NCBI GenBank assembly: GCA_013396915.1
Contig: VWZL01000815.1
Location: 157,310-221,309, forward strand
Reading direction: 5' to 3'
Length of the DNA stretch: 64,000 bases
Source: Stercorarius parasiticus
Lineage: Eukaryota > Chordata > Aves > Charadriiformes > Stercorariidae
The stretch's first letter is position 1; each line of letters begins with the position of its first letter. The position numbers and the translations under genes were made by a program. The notes beneath the pieces are model-generated. The model searched no databases. It saw nothing but the letters and a program-made list of their open reading frames with translations, and had not been told where the DNA came from. Positions 34,150 to 47,100 of the stretch are shown here, in pieces.

Positions 34150-34210
34150 CGGCTGGACTAGATGATTGTTGTGGGTCCCATCCGACTGAACTATTCTGAT
34201 TCCATTCCAT
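34150..34210 (+). mobile_element. CR1 3'-terminal remnant, plus sense
   Basis: Reads GGCTGGACTAGATGATTG, then GGGTCCCATCCGACTGAAC, then a decayed ATTCTGATTCCATT tail, the sense CR1 3' end. It faces away from the minus-sense remnant about 40 bases earlier. Confidence 0.75.
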
Positions 34211-37200
34211 TTTTGTCCTCTCTTTGAAAAAGATGCTTATGGAGACATTGCTCTTAACAAGGGAGAGACTGTTGGGAGAACAAGTCCAGTCCGTGGGTAA
34301 GTCTGGAGCCTGGAAGTCTTGTATCCAACATTTTCCTTTACAAATCCTTCTCTTGGTCTTCCATGGGGAGTTGGGCCCATCACGGAGTCGCTCCAGCCTC
34401 CAGTTTTCCAACACTGAAGCCGATCTCACAAAGCAGGTTGTGAGGCTAAATGTATTTGGGGTGCTGACGAGCCACACGGTCCCATCCAGTCTGTAGGCTC
34501 TTGCTCCTGCCCCCCCGGTGCAGGTTTGCGAGCTCAGCGTCACTCAAGAACTAGTTATGTCAGTGACTGATTGTGAACGCAGGCTGTTATTAGTGCAGGG
34601 AACGAGAGAGAACTCATACGGGCAATTAACTGGAGCTGATACCCTACTTGGTTATTCACGGCAAGCAAGTTGTGATGTATCAGTGCTTAATGAAGACTAA
34701 TTAAAAGGAAAGAGAAGTAAGCAGGATTAGCTCTGAGCAGCTTAAAAATCTAACACAGCCTCGTGGTCCTCACTTCTGTCTGGCAGCTCTTGTTTATGCC
34801 GCGTTTTGAGATGTTTGTGCTCTGGAGGGTGGGTTTCTGCTGCACACCGTGACGAAAGGACTGGCGTTGCGCTGGGAGCCGTCCTGCCAGGGAGCCCTGA
34901 CACCGTGGGCTTCGCTGCGGGGCTGAGCAAACTATTGCTGAGGGATGCTGCTTTCCAGCACGAATAGTAACACGTCCCAGCCTTCACCTGCGGCACAGCG
35001 GTGGCTGTAATCCTGGTTTTACAGAGAGGAGGTCCATGGCACGACGTTGGTAATGCCAGGCAGTGAGCCAGGAGCAGAGACAAGGTCTCCTGCCTCGCCG
35101 TGGCCATGTGTCCTGCCGCGTGTCTGGGAAATGGAGAAACGGGAGACCGAGCAAGCTGAAGAGCTCGGTGCTGGGCTGCTGGAGCTCTGTTGTGGCTAGG
35201 AGGACTTCCTGGAGCCGCTGGCATTGACGGTAACGTGGCTTTACACCTTACACCAAGTGTGCTGCAGCTTCGGGAGCACATGGCAGCCCTGTAGCGTTGT
35301 TTTACCTTTTAATCCACAGCCCGTGGAGTGTAACGGCATTATCAGCCCTCCCCTGGGATCAAATGCAAATGCTCGGTAAGAGCGTGTTGGCGTCTGCAGA
35401 GGGTTGATACACCGTGCTTCCTCCCGATGGCAGAAAATGGCCCGGTAACGTGTTTTTGAAGAACGTTTTGCAAGCAAGGGAACTGCGCTTGCACAACAAC
35501 TTGCTTCTCGAGTGACTCAGATGGCTCAGATATCTTTGCTTCCCTGGCTTTCAGGAAAGTATAAACATCTTTAAGGTATCTCCATTCCATCTAAAATACC
35601 TCCGAGCCACAGAGAATAAAAGATTTATTGCATAAACAATAGTGAGTTTTCCTGCTTGGATCCGATCTGTGGCAGGAGGTGCGTGTGCTGCCCAGACCTT
35701 GCTGGAAGCTCCGTTTTTTGCTCTTTTCTGTGAACAGAGAGCGCCTGTAGACAGCTCCCCCCTCCTCTCCCACAGCTGAACAGACAACTTGCACCCATCC
35801 TTCACGTGGCAGCAAACACCCTTTGTATTAGACACCAGAGAATCCACAGGAGGTCTAAGTCTTGGGAGAAAACTTTATACAAACCCAGTGATTATTGGTT
35901 CTGCTGTTTGTTGAAATAGATGATTTCTTTCCAGGAAAGGAGACGTAAAACCTCTGAGTTTCTGAGCTACCTCTGAGAGTTCTCTAGGGGAAGCCTTTGA
36001 AAGAAGCCAAAGGATAAGAAGGAAAAAAAAAATCTTAATTCTAATATGGTGACTAATGTGCTTGTTTCTCAGTTGAGTTGTTCTGCTTGCTGCCTGGCTA
36101 AATGGATGTGCTGGTGCTTTTGGCCCCATCCATGGCCCCCAGTGGAGCACAGGGAATGGGAGCCATGGGCTGGCAGGATGCTTGGGGAAGTGGAGGGGGA
36201 CGAGGGCATGGAGATGTTTGTGTTGGGATCGGCAGGAGCAGAAACATCTCAGATGGGTTTTCACCTGGGAACTGGAGAACCTGCAGCATCAGTTTGGCTC
36301 CAGGGACCTTTCCACCCTGAAAGTCCCAACCCACGTGGGCATCACCCAGGCAGGTGGGTCTGTGGGTTTGGCTCCCACTGGCAGGGAAAGGACCAAACTC
36401 GCCTTCCTCCAGGCTGAGTTTTGTCAACCACTGGGCTCCTGCTGCCCATCGCACGATGGGGTGTACAGAGGTGCCAGCTCCCCGTGAGATGCAAACCATC
36501 GCGGGGGCAGATCAAGGCCCTTTTTAGCTCTCGACTGTTTGGTGATGGGATGCAGCACTTGCCGCAATGCAAACTGAGGCATGCTTTTAATTGCATTTCA
36601 TGTGTACCAGGAAGGTCCTGCTTCTCTCCCACTCCTAGTTGGAGAACAGACAGAGCAGAAGATAATGTCTGTATTCCCCCAAGCGTGATGACCACCAGGA
36701 AAAATTATCTTCTCCCATTGTCATATTACATCAAAAGGACATTTGCCCAGAGGAGCAAAATGGAAAAAAAAATCAACACCTTTTCTGTCATTTCAGGCCA
36801 AATCCTAAATCCCTATTCATGCTAAACTTCTGCTGGCTCTTTCAGTGTTTATTGTTCTTGTTTTAATTGAAGCAGAAGGATTAATGCAGCCCTGATTTCC
36901 TTCACTGACTTCAATGAATTGAGCTTGAGCACGGGCCAGGAGCTGGGCCTGGTGTTAGGAGAAGGCTTCATTTTATGTTTTTGTCCCATCTCAAGGACTT
37001 GCAAGTTCAGTCCTGAATGTTTGCCCAGGGTCTTTGTCAAGGCAGACAGTGAAACTCTGGCATGGGTGGAGCTGGGCTATGGATCACGTCAGGATCAGTC
37101 CACCTTTCTGGTGGCTGTATGAAACCCTGACATCCATGAAGAACATGAAGCCTTCCACCCCGGCGTCATCTGCTGTCTGTACAGCACCAAGGCAGGGATT

Positions 37201-40200
37201 TAATTCCTGTGATTTGCAGGAGAATACAATTTTCCTTTTGCTAACAGCAGGTTAATGAGACCCAGAACGTCCAGAACCAGGGAGAGGGAGAAACCCTGGT
37301 TTCTGCCTCCGCAGAGAGGTTTAATAGAAAAGATGTGGCCAATCCCAACGTACTGCAAGGTCAGAGACAGGGCTGAGGTAGGTGATGACTTCCCTTTAAT
37401 CATGCCTGAAGGGGTGAAGACAGGAGAGCGATATTCCCATGTTTGAGTGCTGAAGTTCAAGGCCAGGGCATAGAATATTTTGCCTAAACATTTATAGGAG
37501 AATAATTAATGCTTTTTCCCTTGAATCCATGAAACAACGCCAGACACTAGGATATCCATACAGCCAGCAGATTCTGAAGTGAGATAGACCCTGTGGCCTT
37601 ACCAGACCTTGTGAGCTCTTTGCTACTTACCCAGGCATGAATGTTACATTAGTTAAAATCCATCAGGTTGCAAAATCATCCTCAGGTGACAGAACTGAGC
37701 AGGAGACCTCAGCTTCACCCTTTGCTGGATACCCAGGGTTGTGTTTGCAAAACAAATCACGTCTAATGAGCCAAACTCCCAGCAGGTGTAAATTGGGGAC
37801 GTGGCTTTGACATCAGTGCAGTGACATTGACTGAGAGACGTTGAGAGCATGCGGTGTCCGGCCTTTTCACTATTTTCCTCATTTTGACATAAATCAAAAG
37901 AAATCAAGCTGAAGTCCATGAGCTCAATTCAGATGCCTTTCTCTAGGTAATTCTCCTGGATTTGAAAAAAAACCCCAAAACACTAGGTTAGAAACTGCCA
38001 GGAACCTGGTGGCTCCAGAAGCAATGTCCCCCGTCCCTCCTGGCCTGTCTTCTGCAGCCCTGTGGATCTGAGATGCTCGTTGCTGTAAGGGATCGCAGAG
38101 CTAGGGCTGTTGCAACCTGTGCGCTATCTCACCATCAGTGCCGTGGGTACCAATGTGTGTGTTGACTGCTCAGCGGTGCTGTGGGACTTTTTTGGCTGCT
38201 ATCTCTTGATCTCTGCCGGGGAGGGAAGCCGGAGCGTGTCTGGCAGCGTCGCCTTCTAGAGGAGGCTGTTGTCCCAGCACCTCTCCTGGGGAGCTGCTGG
38301 TCCCTGTGGTGAGGAGGTGCCTGAATGGTGCAGGGATGAAAGTAGGTTCTTGTGAAAATCCCTCCAACAACCAGCTGGGAATGACGGAGAAAGAAGAAAA
38401 TGTGCTTAGCTTCTGAAAACAGCATTTTTCATCATATGCTGGGAAAGGGCTAGGACAGACTCCAAAACTGCTGCTAAAATTTATACTTTTACATAAAGCA
38501 TGTAGATAGGAGAAGATGCAACCTATTTCTTTAAGATTTTAAAGGGTTTCTTCCCTTCTCCCATCCTTTTTTATCTCTGCGTCTGTCTGGCTACCACCTT
38601 TCATCCTCTTTTCCTCTACGTGCCTCTCTCTCTGCTTTATGGTGCTACCCAGACACCAACTTCTGTGCCGAGGCTGCAACAACAAGGGAACCACAAAGTT
38701 GGTTTCATAAAGCCTCTGTCTCTTTTCCCCTTCTGAGCACAAAGGTTCAGCGTGGGATATTCTTGTTTGTGGTTAGTTACTTGATTTCTGTGTGGGTTTT
38801 TGGGTGCGGCGCGGGGATTGGGTTGTCAGCGGCGTAAATTGCCATCAACTTTTTGAGGAGTTTTTTATTATTTTTTGAAATCTGGGCTATTGCACTGATT
38901 TCCTTCTGCACTTATGCCTGTGTGGATGGGATCTGACCCTGGGGTGCCAGTGCAATTTGCTTCGCTTCCTTGAACCGTATGAAGCGGAGAGAAGCATTGG
39001 CAGCTCCTCCGAGACCTTGCCAGCGACGTCCAGCCTGTGGAAGGCGTTGCTCTCTCCTGGGTGGGGATGAGCTGCCCGGGGAGCTCTGCCTTTCCTTTTG
39101 CTGGTCGAACCGAGCTCATAAATTTGCTGCAGTGGGAATCCAAGAGGGGCCAGGTCTCATTGCGGGGCGGGGGGAGCATTGTCATACACCAGAAATTGTG
39201 AAAATCACACTCAAGGAGCACACAGCAACCTGCAAACCTTCTGCCTCAGGTTCGCGTGGAGCACAGGAGCCCCGGTCGGGGACGAGGACAACCTGGTGCA
39301 GAAGGAAAAAACAGTGCAAATCAGGTCACTCAGGAGAAACGAGGGGAGAGGAACCTGCAACCAGACGGGCAGGTTTGAGGAAATGAAGCTACTTTCAGCA
39401 AGGCAGACGTCAGTCTCCCGAGCCAGCACAGTCGCGTGTGCAGGGATGTTACGGGAAAGATGTGTTTTAAGGAAGAAAAGGAGGAAGGAGGCGGCTTCCT
39501 GGGAACTCTGGAACCGTGTGAAGGAGGAAATGCAAAGGTGTTTGCTCACGCAGAGACGTAGGCAGATGGCTCGGAGGACAGGGGACATACTCCAAGCTAT
39601 TCCTGGGACATCATTAGGCCAGATGGGAAACCCCCTCACTTCTAACTTTGAGCTTCCAGGACAAAGACAGGGTCTCCTTCCAGGGCAGCACCAACAAACC
39701 TGGGTTTTAGGTCGGTTTCAGTTCTGGAAATGTGGGCTCTGAGGTGCAGCAAAGCTCCTTCCTCCATCTCTTCTCCCTGCTCATTGCCTGGGTCCTGGGT
39801 GTCAGGCCGCTGCGTCAGGCCGTGGGTCACTCATTGTGTGGACTCGTAAGAATTTAAAAAATTCCTGTGCACATCCCTGCATTATATTATATAAATTCCC
39901 TTCATAACAGTTTGAAGAAGAAACTGCACAGTGGCATGAAGGTGTCACTCCAAGTGTTACCCAAACCTGTTCTGTTCCCCCACTCCCAGGGAGGCGAGTT
40001 TGCATACTTGTGCAATTCCTTTCGTTTAACAGCATCAAATGCACATGATGGTGGTAAGAACGTGTTCTTCTGGCAGCGATGAGTGAAATGCACTCCTGAG
40101 CAGCTGAACAATTTAATCCTGGGGAGTGCCTCATCTTTATATTTATCTATTTGCTTGGTTGGTGTATGCGCGTGTGTTGTTGTTACTCTCTGACGTGGTT

Positions 40201-43200
40201 TGCGGGTATTACAGATTTTGCTTCCGTTTATTCTTTAACCTCACCACTGGGACCTGTTCCCTGCGATTCACTGAAGTCACACACCGCAGCTCTGGAGGCT
40301 TTTGGAAAAAAAATTAAAAAAAAATAGGGCAAAGTTTCTCAAAGCACCCAAATCTTGGCACCATCTTAGCCCCACGGCATGGGCAAACAAGTGCGAGCAA
40401 ACCAGTAGCTTCCTCAGATAATGGTCCCCAGCTGAGTTGCAGCCACTGCCCACCACTGGGGTTTGAGCCATCGCTAATTAAAATGCCCTTCGGAGGGCTG
40501 AAATTAATTGTACTCAGCAGCTGGGGGGCCTGTGATCAGGTGTGACACCTCAGCTGGGCAGGATTTTCTTCCAGGTGAAGGAAAGCTGATGGTATAAAGG
40601 GGGTGATGGAGGGGTGGGTTCCTTTTTTAAGATGAGGCACCAGCGTTGGCTACTGAGGCCTGAGCTAGAGCCTGATGCTCACTGCAGAAGCCAGTGAGAA
40701 CATCCCACCCCAAAGAGTTCTGGCTTGTCCAGCTCTTTATATTGCATGTTAAGGGGAAGTTATCTCTGCTCATCGAGAACAGTTGGAAGGAAGGAAGGAG
40801 GGAGGGCTCCTTCAGCTGAAGGACTCTGCACGAGAGCAAGAAGGTACGAGCTGGCCAGGAAGGGAGATGCTGGCTCTTGGGAGCAGGAGATGAGGCTCTG
40901 GGGTGGTTGCTTGGGGCTGGTAGGCACCGGGGAACTCCCTGCCTACCCTGCACTGGGATGATGGGAGGCAAGGGCAGGGTTTTGCCCCTCAAGAATAAGG
41001 GTGTTTTTATTTCTTTTATTCTTCCAAACCCCTCTTCAGGCATGCCTTGATATTTGCAGCTTGCCTGTTAATCTCGCGTCTAGGGACCAAGCCTGGTGGC
41101 AGAATTTAGCATTAATAATCCGTGGATGATTCAGCAGGCGGAAAGCCTAGGGTAAATTCCTGGGTTTTTTTTGAAGTCCACGGCAGAACATTCACTGCTA
41201 GTGGGGGCTTTGCTCTCTTGGGGATGGGGGAAAGCATATTTACAGAGGGCTCCTGGGTGTGCCATCATCTATGTTGATGCAGCAGATCCCTTAATTATCC
41301 CATCAGGTTTTCTTTACCTTGTTTTTGATGTGATTGAGCATTCAGCACAGTTGCTTTAATCCCTGTGAAATCCCCTATGGAGCTGGCAGGGTGTGGCCTT
41401 GACAGTTTTTAAAATTTTTTTTCCCTGAGTATTAAAGGTACGTGTGTGCAGGGGAACGGCTGCCTCCCACGGCCTGATGCTGGGCTGGACCGGCGGCTGG
41501 TCAGGGAGCTGGATGGGAGATGTTGAGTGGTTGCGATGATGCTGTGTGTGAGCATCACAACCTGGAGTCTGGCTCTTGTGTGTACTTATCCTCCTACTGC
41601 ATCTGTGAGACTGGGAAATGAGAAGATCTAGAGAAAATGACCTTTTTGGTAGGGTTCTGGCACATTTAAGAGCTTCCAGCTCAAGCAGGAAAGCAAAGAA
41701 CCAGGCTTGGAGCTGCTTTTTTGATGGGGAAGGATGGTCCCTGCAAGGGCTGAAGGGCTCTGCTTTTCATTGCTATCACTAGGCAGAGTCATCCTTGTCT
41801 TCTCCGTGGCAGGGATGAGACTTACTTCAAGCCTTGCAGCCCATGGGCTCATTCTCAGCTCATTTTCCTGGCTGTGGAAAGGCACGGTGGTTTCTCAGAG
41901 CCCCATGAAAACGTTCCCTGTTAGCATTGGATGTGCTTGGGGCTGGGTGGCGAGGGAAGACCGAGACGCCCTCTGGCAGCTCGACAGTGGGAATGGGCCT
42001 TCTAGGCAACAGGGTGGTGGAAGGGTTTGGTGTCTCTTCCCTGCTGCTTTTTATTTAGAGGGAGGCTGTGGTGGTAGGCAATGCCATCTGCTTTTCTTTG
42101 CTGAGGGTTTTTCCTCTTCCAGACCCACTATTTTAACTCTTTGAAGCACCTTCAGCCTGGGGTGGAGCATATGGGGTCCTGCATTATCCCACCAAGGATT
42201 CTGGCTTGGCCAGGGACTGCAGCTGGGATGAGTCCCTCTGGGGCTGGTTAAGAAGATGGGTGTCTCCTTTCTCGCCAGGATGCCATGCATCACCTGGAGT
42301 TTCTGTTCCCAGGCTCTTGACCCCTTGGCTCATCCCCTGCTTGAAAGGGATCAAGAAGCCAAGCGCGGTTTCCTGGTGCTCGGTGGCAGCAGCGAGAACC
42401 CCACCTGCTGGGTTGAGCTTCTCTCCCTCACTTGGGACCTGCCCAGTTTTATGCCTCTGCTCAACCTCGAGGAGAATGAAAGCCCTTGAGGAGCTTGTGG
42501 TTAACAGGCACTTAATTGATTCTGAATAATCCTGACAAGTTTTTGCAGTCCCTGTGGTAATCACCTCTCTTTCCAATTGAATAGCTCGGGCTAGGTCTGT
42601 ATGGATGCCAGCTGCACACTGCTTGGCTGCATTCTTTCATTTCCAGCTCACGCTTTCCCTTTAACCCTTCCATTGCCGCCGTCTCCGCAGAAGCTGCGAG
42701 TGGGGATGGGTTTTTCAACCTCCCTTCCTTGAAGACAGCCTGTTCGTCACCTTCTCTAGGACTGTTTAGGGAGCCTAAAATGTGGCAGGGGCTTTTTTTC
42801 ATGGCGGCGTAAGCAGATAAACTGGTTTATTTTTTGTACCCATATTATACACTTGGTAAACTAATTTGAGGTGTGATGTGTGCTTACGGCATGAGAAGCA
42901 ATAAATGACTTGAAGGGGTTGGGGAAGGACCCGAGGGAGGATGTGGAGAGCTGGGATGGAGGGGCACAGCTGCCAGTACTGCCCAAAATCGTGCTGTCAC
43001 TGTGGGAACGCAGTGCAAGACACCTCTTGTTCATCACAATTCTGTCTCTCCATTTGTTAAGTCAGGGTGTGTTGTGTTTGTACTGTCAGTCTTTTCCTCG
43101 GTCCTGCACAAATTTTCTGCCCATGTGAAGCACTTCACTATGTAAAGGGACAATTTCCCCCTGCCCACCTCCTGCTGCCTGTGGCTGGGTGGTAAGGGGC

Positions 43201-43899
43201 GATGTCTTCATCCCACCGTGCTCTGCAGACCGTAAATCCCTGCCAGACCCTGTCATGGGAGGTAAAACCTCATTCACTTTGTGCCTCTTCCCTCAGAGGT
43301 GCTCTGGGGCTGGAAGCCAGGCTCCCCGTTCAGCCACCTCCTTTGTGTGCCTGAATTAATAACGTTGCTTTGGGGATGGGGACCGTGGGGTGCTGGTGGT
43401 CTGTGGGCTGCCCTGGGACACCTCCGACCCCTCCTCGTGCCCCCCAGCTGGGGCTGCATGGGTCAATGCGTGTGGGGCAAATGAGCCTTATCCCCTCTGT
43501 CCCGTCTCTGTGCAAAGCCCAGGAAGGGTCAGGCCGGGAGCCAGGGCTGCGTGTGATTCCTCCCCCCTGCTCTCAGGTACAGAGCTTGGCTCAGGCCTCC
43601 CCCTCTGCCCCAGCGGAGCTTCCAGCCCCCTGGAATAGCCCTCCATGCCGTGTCCAGCCACAGCAGGGCCCGTGGGAGCTGCTGCTCCCCAACCGCCGGC
43701 AGCAGAGAGATGCTGCAGCAAAGCATCCTTCATCCTTCGCGTCTCCTTCCCCTTTGCAACCCCAGCCCCGAGCTCAGCGTCTCTGGGGCAGCCGTTTCCC
43801 ACCCTGTGGTGTGGGACCCTGCTGCTGCCGCATCCGTGCACTCTCTCCATCGCTGCTGCTGGCTGCTCGCCTCCATTTTTAGCTGTTTTTTTCCTGGCT

Positions 43900-44158
43900 T
43901 CCCCCTGTGCTGCAGGCTGGGAATGGTACGGTCCTCCCTCCAGCGCCCGTTGTGTCTCCGTGGATGTTGCTAGAAGGTGAAGGCATCAGCGCAGGCTGTG
44001 GAGGCTGCAGCGGTTGCCGCCAGCCCCAAAACACTCCGGGAGAGGGGGCGGACAGGACCCGGCGAGGGGGTTCGCGCTCAGCCTCGGCCCTTCTCCCACC
44101 CACTGCCGCTGGCAGGGTCCGGCAGCATCCTTAGCGAGGAGCCATGACCCAGGGGAAG
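43900..44158 (+). promoter_or_regulatory. FAIM2: FAIM2 promoter region, GC-rich with a GC box
   Basis: G+C-rich, CpG-containing sequence just upstream of the first coding exon, with a GGGGGCGGAC Sp1-type box at 44044-44053 and no TATA. This fits a CpG-type promoter, unlike the TATA promoters of the aquaporins. Confidence 0.5.
44144..44158 (+). CDS. FAIM2: FAIM2 exon 1 coding part
   Basis: Only five codons (MTQGK), as in human, followed by AAG/GTAGGT. Start context GCCATGA has G at -3. Confidence 0.9.
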
Positions 44159-47100
44159 GTAGGTGGGAGGCCGGTGCTGGGACGATGAGTGGTCCTGCTT
44201 GCATAATTGCTGCATGTTTAGAGGACGGGGGGGGACGGAAATGGGTTGAAAGGAGGGGATTTAAGGAATAAAACAATCGCCATGGAGGGGGAGCTGGGTA
44301 CCCATGCAGGCCCCTGTGTTGGGGGTGTTTCCAGCAGAGGAAGGGGGTGGGGGGCTGTTTGTCCTGGTGCTGGATGTGGAGCTCAGCCTTGCTGTTGGAC
44401 CTGCGGCCGTTTCCTCCACCCATCCTGGATGTCAGGGAGCTCAATGAGGTCCTTGCGCTCTCCCATCCGTGCCCCCAGCAGTCAGTGCTGGGCAACTGCC
44501 CCGAGCACCTCCTTCCTGCTCTAGGGACCTCTGGATTCTGGGGGTTTCTCCGATGCTCAGAGACCATGGAGGGGGGGGGTTTAATGCATCCTCTGCCAGC
44601 ATGGTGCACCATTGCCATGACAACGATGCCGGAGGCTGCCTGGATGCAAGCAGCATCGCCCCTCTGTATCTCCTTGGGTATCTCTAGGGGTCTTGCGTGA
44701 TATTGGCCACCCTATACCCAAGGGCTCTGTGATGGAGGACAGGGGGAGGACAGTCCCTGTCAGCTGGCAGAGGAGGTGGCACAGATACTCTGATGCAGCT
44801 GGGTCTGCCTGTGGTGCACATCCCAGCCTGGTGCCCTGGCTTTGTTTTCAAGGGCCTGTTACACCTTTAATTTAAGGCCTTCTTACAGGGACTGTGCTGT
44901 CTGACGCAGGGCTATTTGTCCGCTTCATTTTAGACTCCTTGTGGTTCTAGCCCCGCATCCCTGTGATCCATGGGGATGCTCTCCCTGACGCTGAGCTGGC
45001 ACCCCCTTTGGCAGCGAGGACAGGCCACCGGGCTCATGACTTATCCCGGGATGACAAAGATCTAGAAGGTTAAATGGATAACGTTCCCAAGGAGAAGCAA
45101 GTTTTCGGGTGGCCTGAGGCTGGCTCTTTGCTGGGATTTCATAGTCTGAAGATGTGGGATCCCAAGTCCCTTAGCTGCATTACGGAAATCCATTATGGAG
45201 AGCAGCAAGGCTGAGCCTCTGGGTGGGCAGAGGGGAACGAGCGAGAAGAAAATGTTGGAGGGCCAAACCCGAGCACTTCCTGGGGGGTAGCAGAAACTCC
45301 CCAAAATGTGGGTGTAAGTGGAAATGGAGGAGTTCAGGGTTTTCTGCCCAGTAACTGAAAGCTCTTTTTTAAGGGGAAATTTAGAAAGAAGTAGGCTGAA
45401 AAGCAGATAATTATTTGGATGCTTTCCAGTGTTATATAGGAGTGTGAGCCACCATGGAGGACCCTGGGCGAGGCTGTGTCTCCCCTCAGACCTGGCTGCC
45501 TGTAATTTGTCGTCCCCTTTAACGTGGCAGGCTTTTTCCCATCTCTCCCATCAATCCCATCACAGGATGCCCCTTCCTGCAGGTATAGGTGTGGGTCCAT
45601 TGCCAGCTCACAGGAGTTACTGGGTGTCCTTCCAGTTTCTGGGATCCAACAAAGGGACCTCCAGACTTCTGTGCCCTGTCGGGTTCCTGTGCTGTTTTTA
45701 CAGTCTAACCTCTCTTTTCCTCCCTGCCTTTTGTACAGCTTTCTGTGAACAACAAACCCCCCAACTCCGAGGGGCAAGGGGAGAAGAAGGACAATGCCAC
45801 GGCTCCACCAGCTCCTCCGACCTACGAGGAGGCAACAGCGGGAGAAGGGATGAAGTCTGGTGCTTATCCTCCTCCCCCATCCGTCCCGCTCCACCCCAGC
45901 TGGGCTTACGTCGATCCCAGTAAGTCCTTCTGTGGCTCTACCCCGGGTGAGCCCTTTGCAGAGGGGCAGAGATTCCCCTTACAGGCTTGTAGAGAAGAGG
46001 GGAACCAGGGATGTGGTGCCCAGTTTGGTCCGTGGCAGAGCTGTAGCTACGAGCTGTATAAGTCTATGCCTATATGTAAAAGCCATCTCACTCAACCACC
46101 AGATGCCACAGCCTTCCAGAGCTGGGACTAAACTCCAGTGCTCTGTCTCTCTTCTCCTTCCCAGTACTGGGATGGGAAAAATCCCCTCTCCCACCTTGCT
46201 GCACTGGGCAATGCCACCTCCCAGGGCTGGGGAGGGTCCCGGTGCCACGCTCCTGGCTTTGCAGGCAGCAGCCCCCCCCCGCCCCCAGCTCCTGCTCAAC
46301 CCCGGCTTTCAAAGAAGCCGCTGAACTGGCAAAATCAGTGTCGCAGCATCAGTGAGGTCTGGCTGCTACAAGCCGGTGTTCAGAGCCAGTGGAGGCTAAA
46401 GCGCGGCTGGACTCGAAAGCCGAACTGTTCCAGCGTTGGTCTGTGTGGCCAAATCCTTGGCAAACAAACAACTTTTCTTCCCTGGGTGCTGCGTGTGGAT
46501 TCTGCTTCGTCGTGATAAGGGGACAAAGGCTCGACTGTGCCTGGCGCAGGGGAACGGCTGTGGCGTGGTGGGCTGGGATGGATGCAGTGGGCAGCAAGCG
46601 AGTCTGCTGGGGTGGCCAACTGCTCCGCCAGTGTGGCTTGAACTGGGGAGAGCACTGGAGAGACTGGATTTAATGGCTCCCGAGTCCTCTCTCTCTGCTC
46701 AATCCTCTTCCTCTGCTGTGCTTTGCTGGTTGCCTGTTCCATCCGGTGGGGATGGGCGCAGCTGCAGGGATGGAGATGTTTAGGGAAGGGGAATGAGCAA
46801 ACTAAACCCCTCTGAGATGTGTGTCCCTTCACACTCCGGTGGCTTCACAGACTTTTCCCATTCTTGTTTGCCTCCAACGGTCAGAAACAGAGGGGATAAA
46901 TAACCTCCCGGCTTGCTGTAACCACCATCTGGGTCTTTCCACTGTCATGATGAATTCGGATGGGTAAAGTCCAAATGGGTCAGGATGCTCCTCCTCCCGG
47001 AGGACTTGTTTAGGTGGTGTGTCATCTCTTGTCCCCTCCCTGACAAGCCTTGCAGGTTTTCCCCTCTGCAGCTGTGTCCCAGTCCCTGTCGGGATTTTCC

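Larger units (their letters stand above)
32960..43900. other. Intergenic region between the divergent AQP2 and FAIM2 genes
   Basis: About 11 kb separating two divergently transcribed genes. Apart from a small inverted pair of CR1 ends (34055-34210) and a CRE-like site, I recognise no gene, RNA or repeat. The 187-codon frame at 39179-39742 has no recognisable domain. Confidence 0.6.

Noticed and set aside
39179..39742. 187-codon frame in the AQP2-FAIM2 spacer
   Set aside because: No family resemblance, basic low-complexity sequence and no exon borders that extend it.
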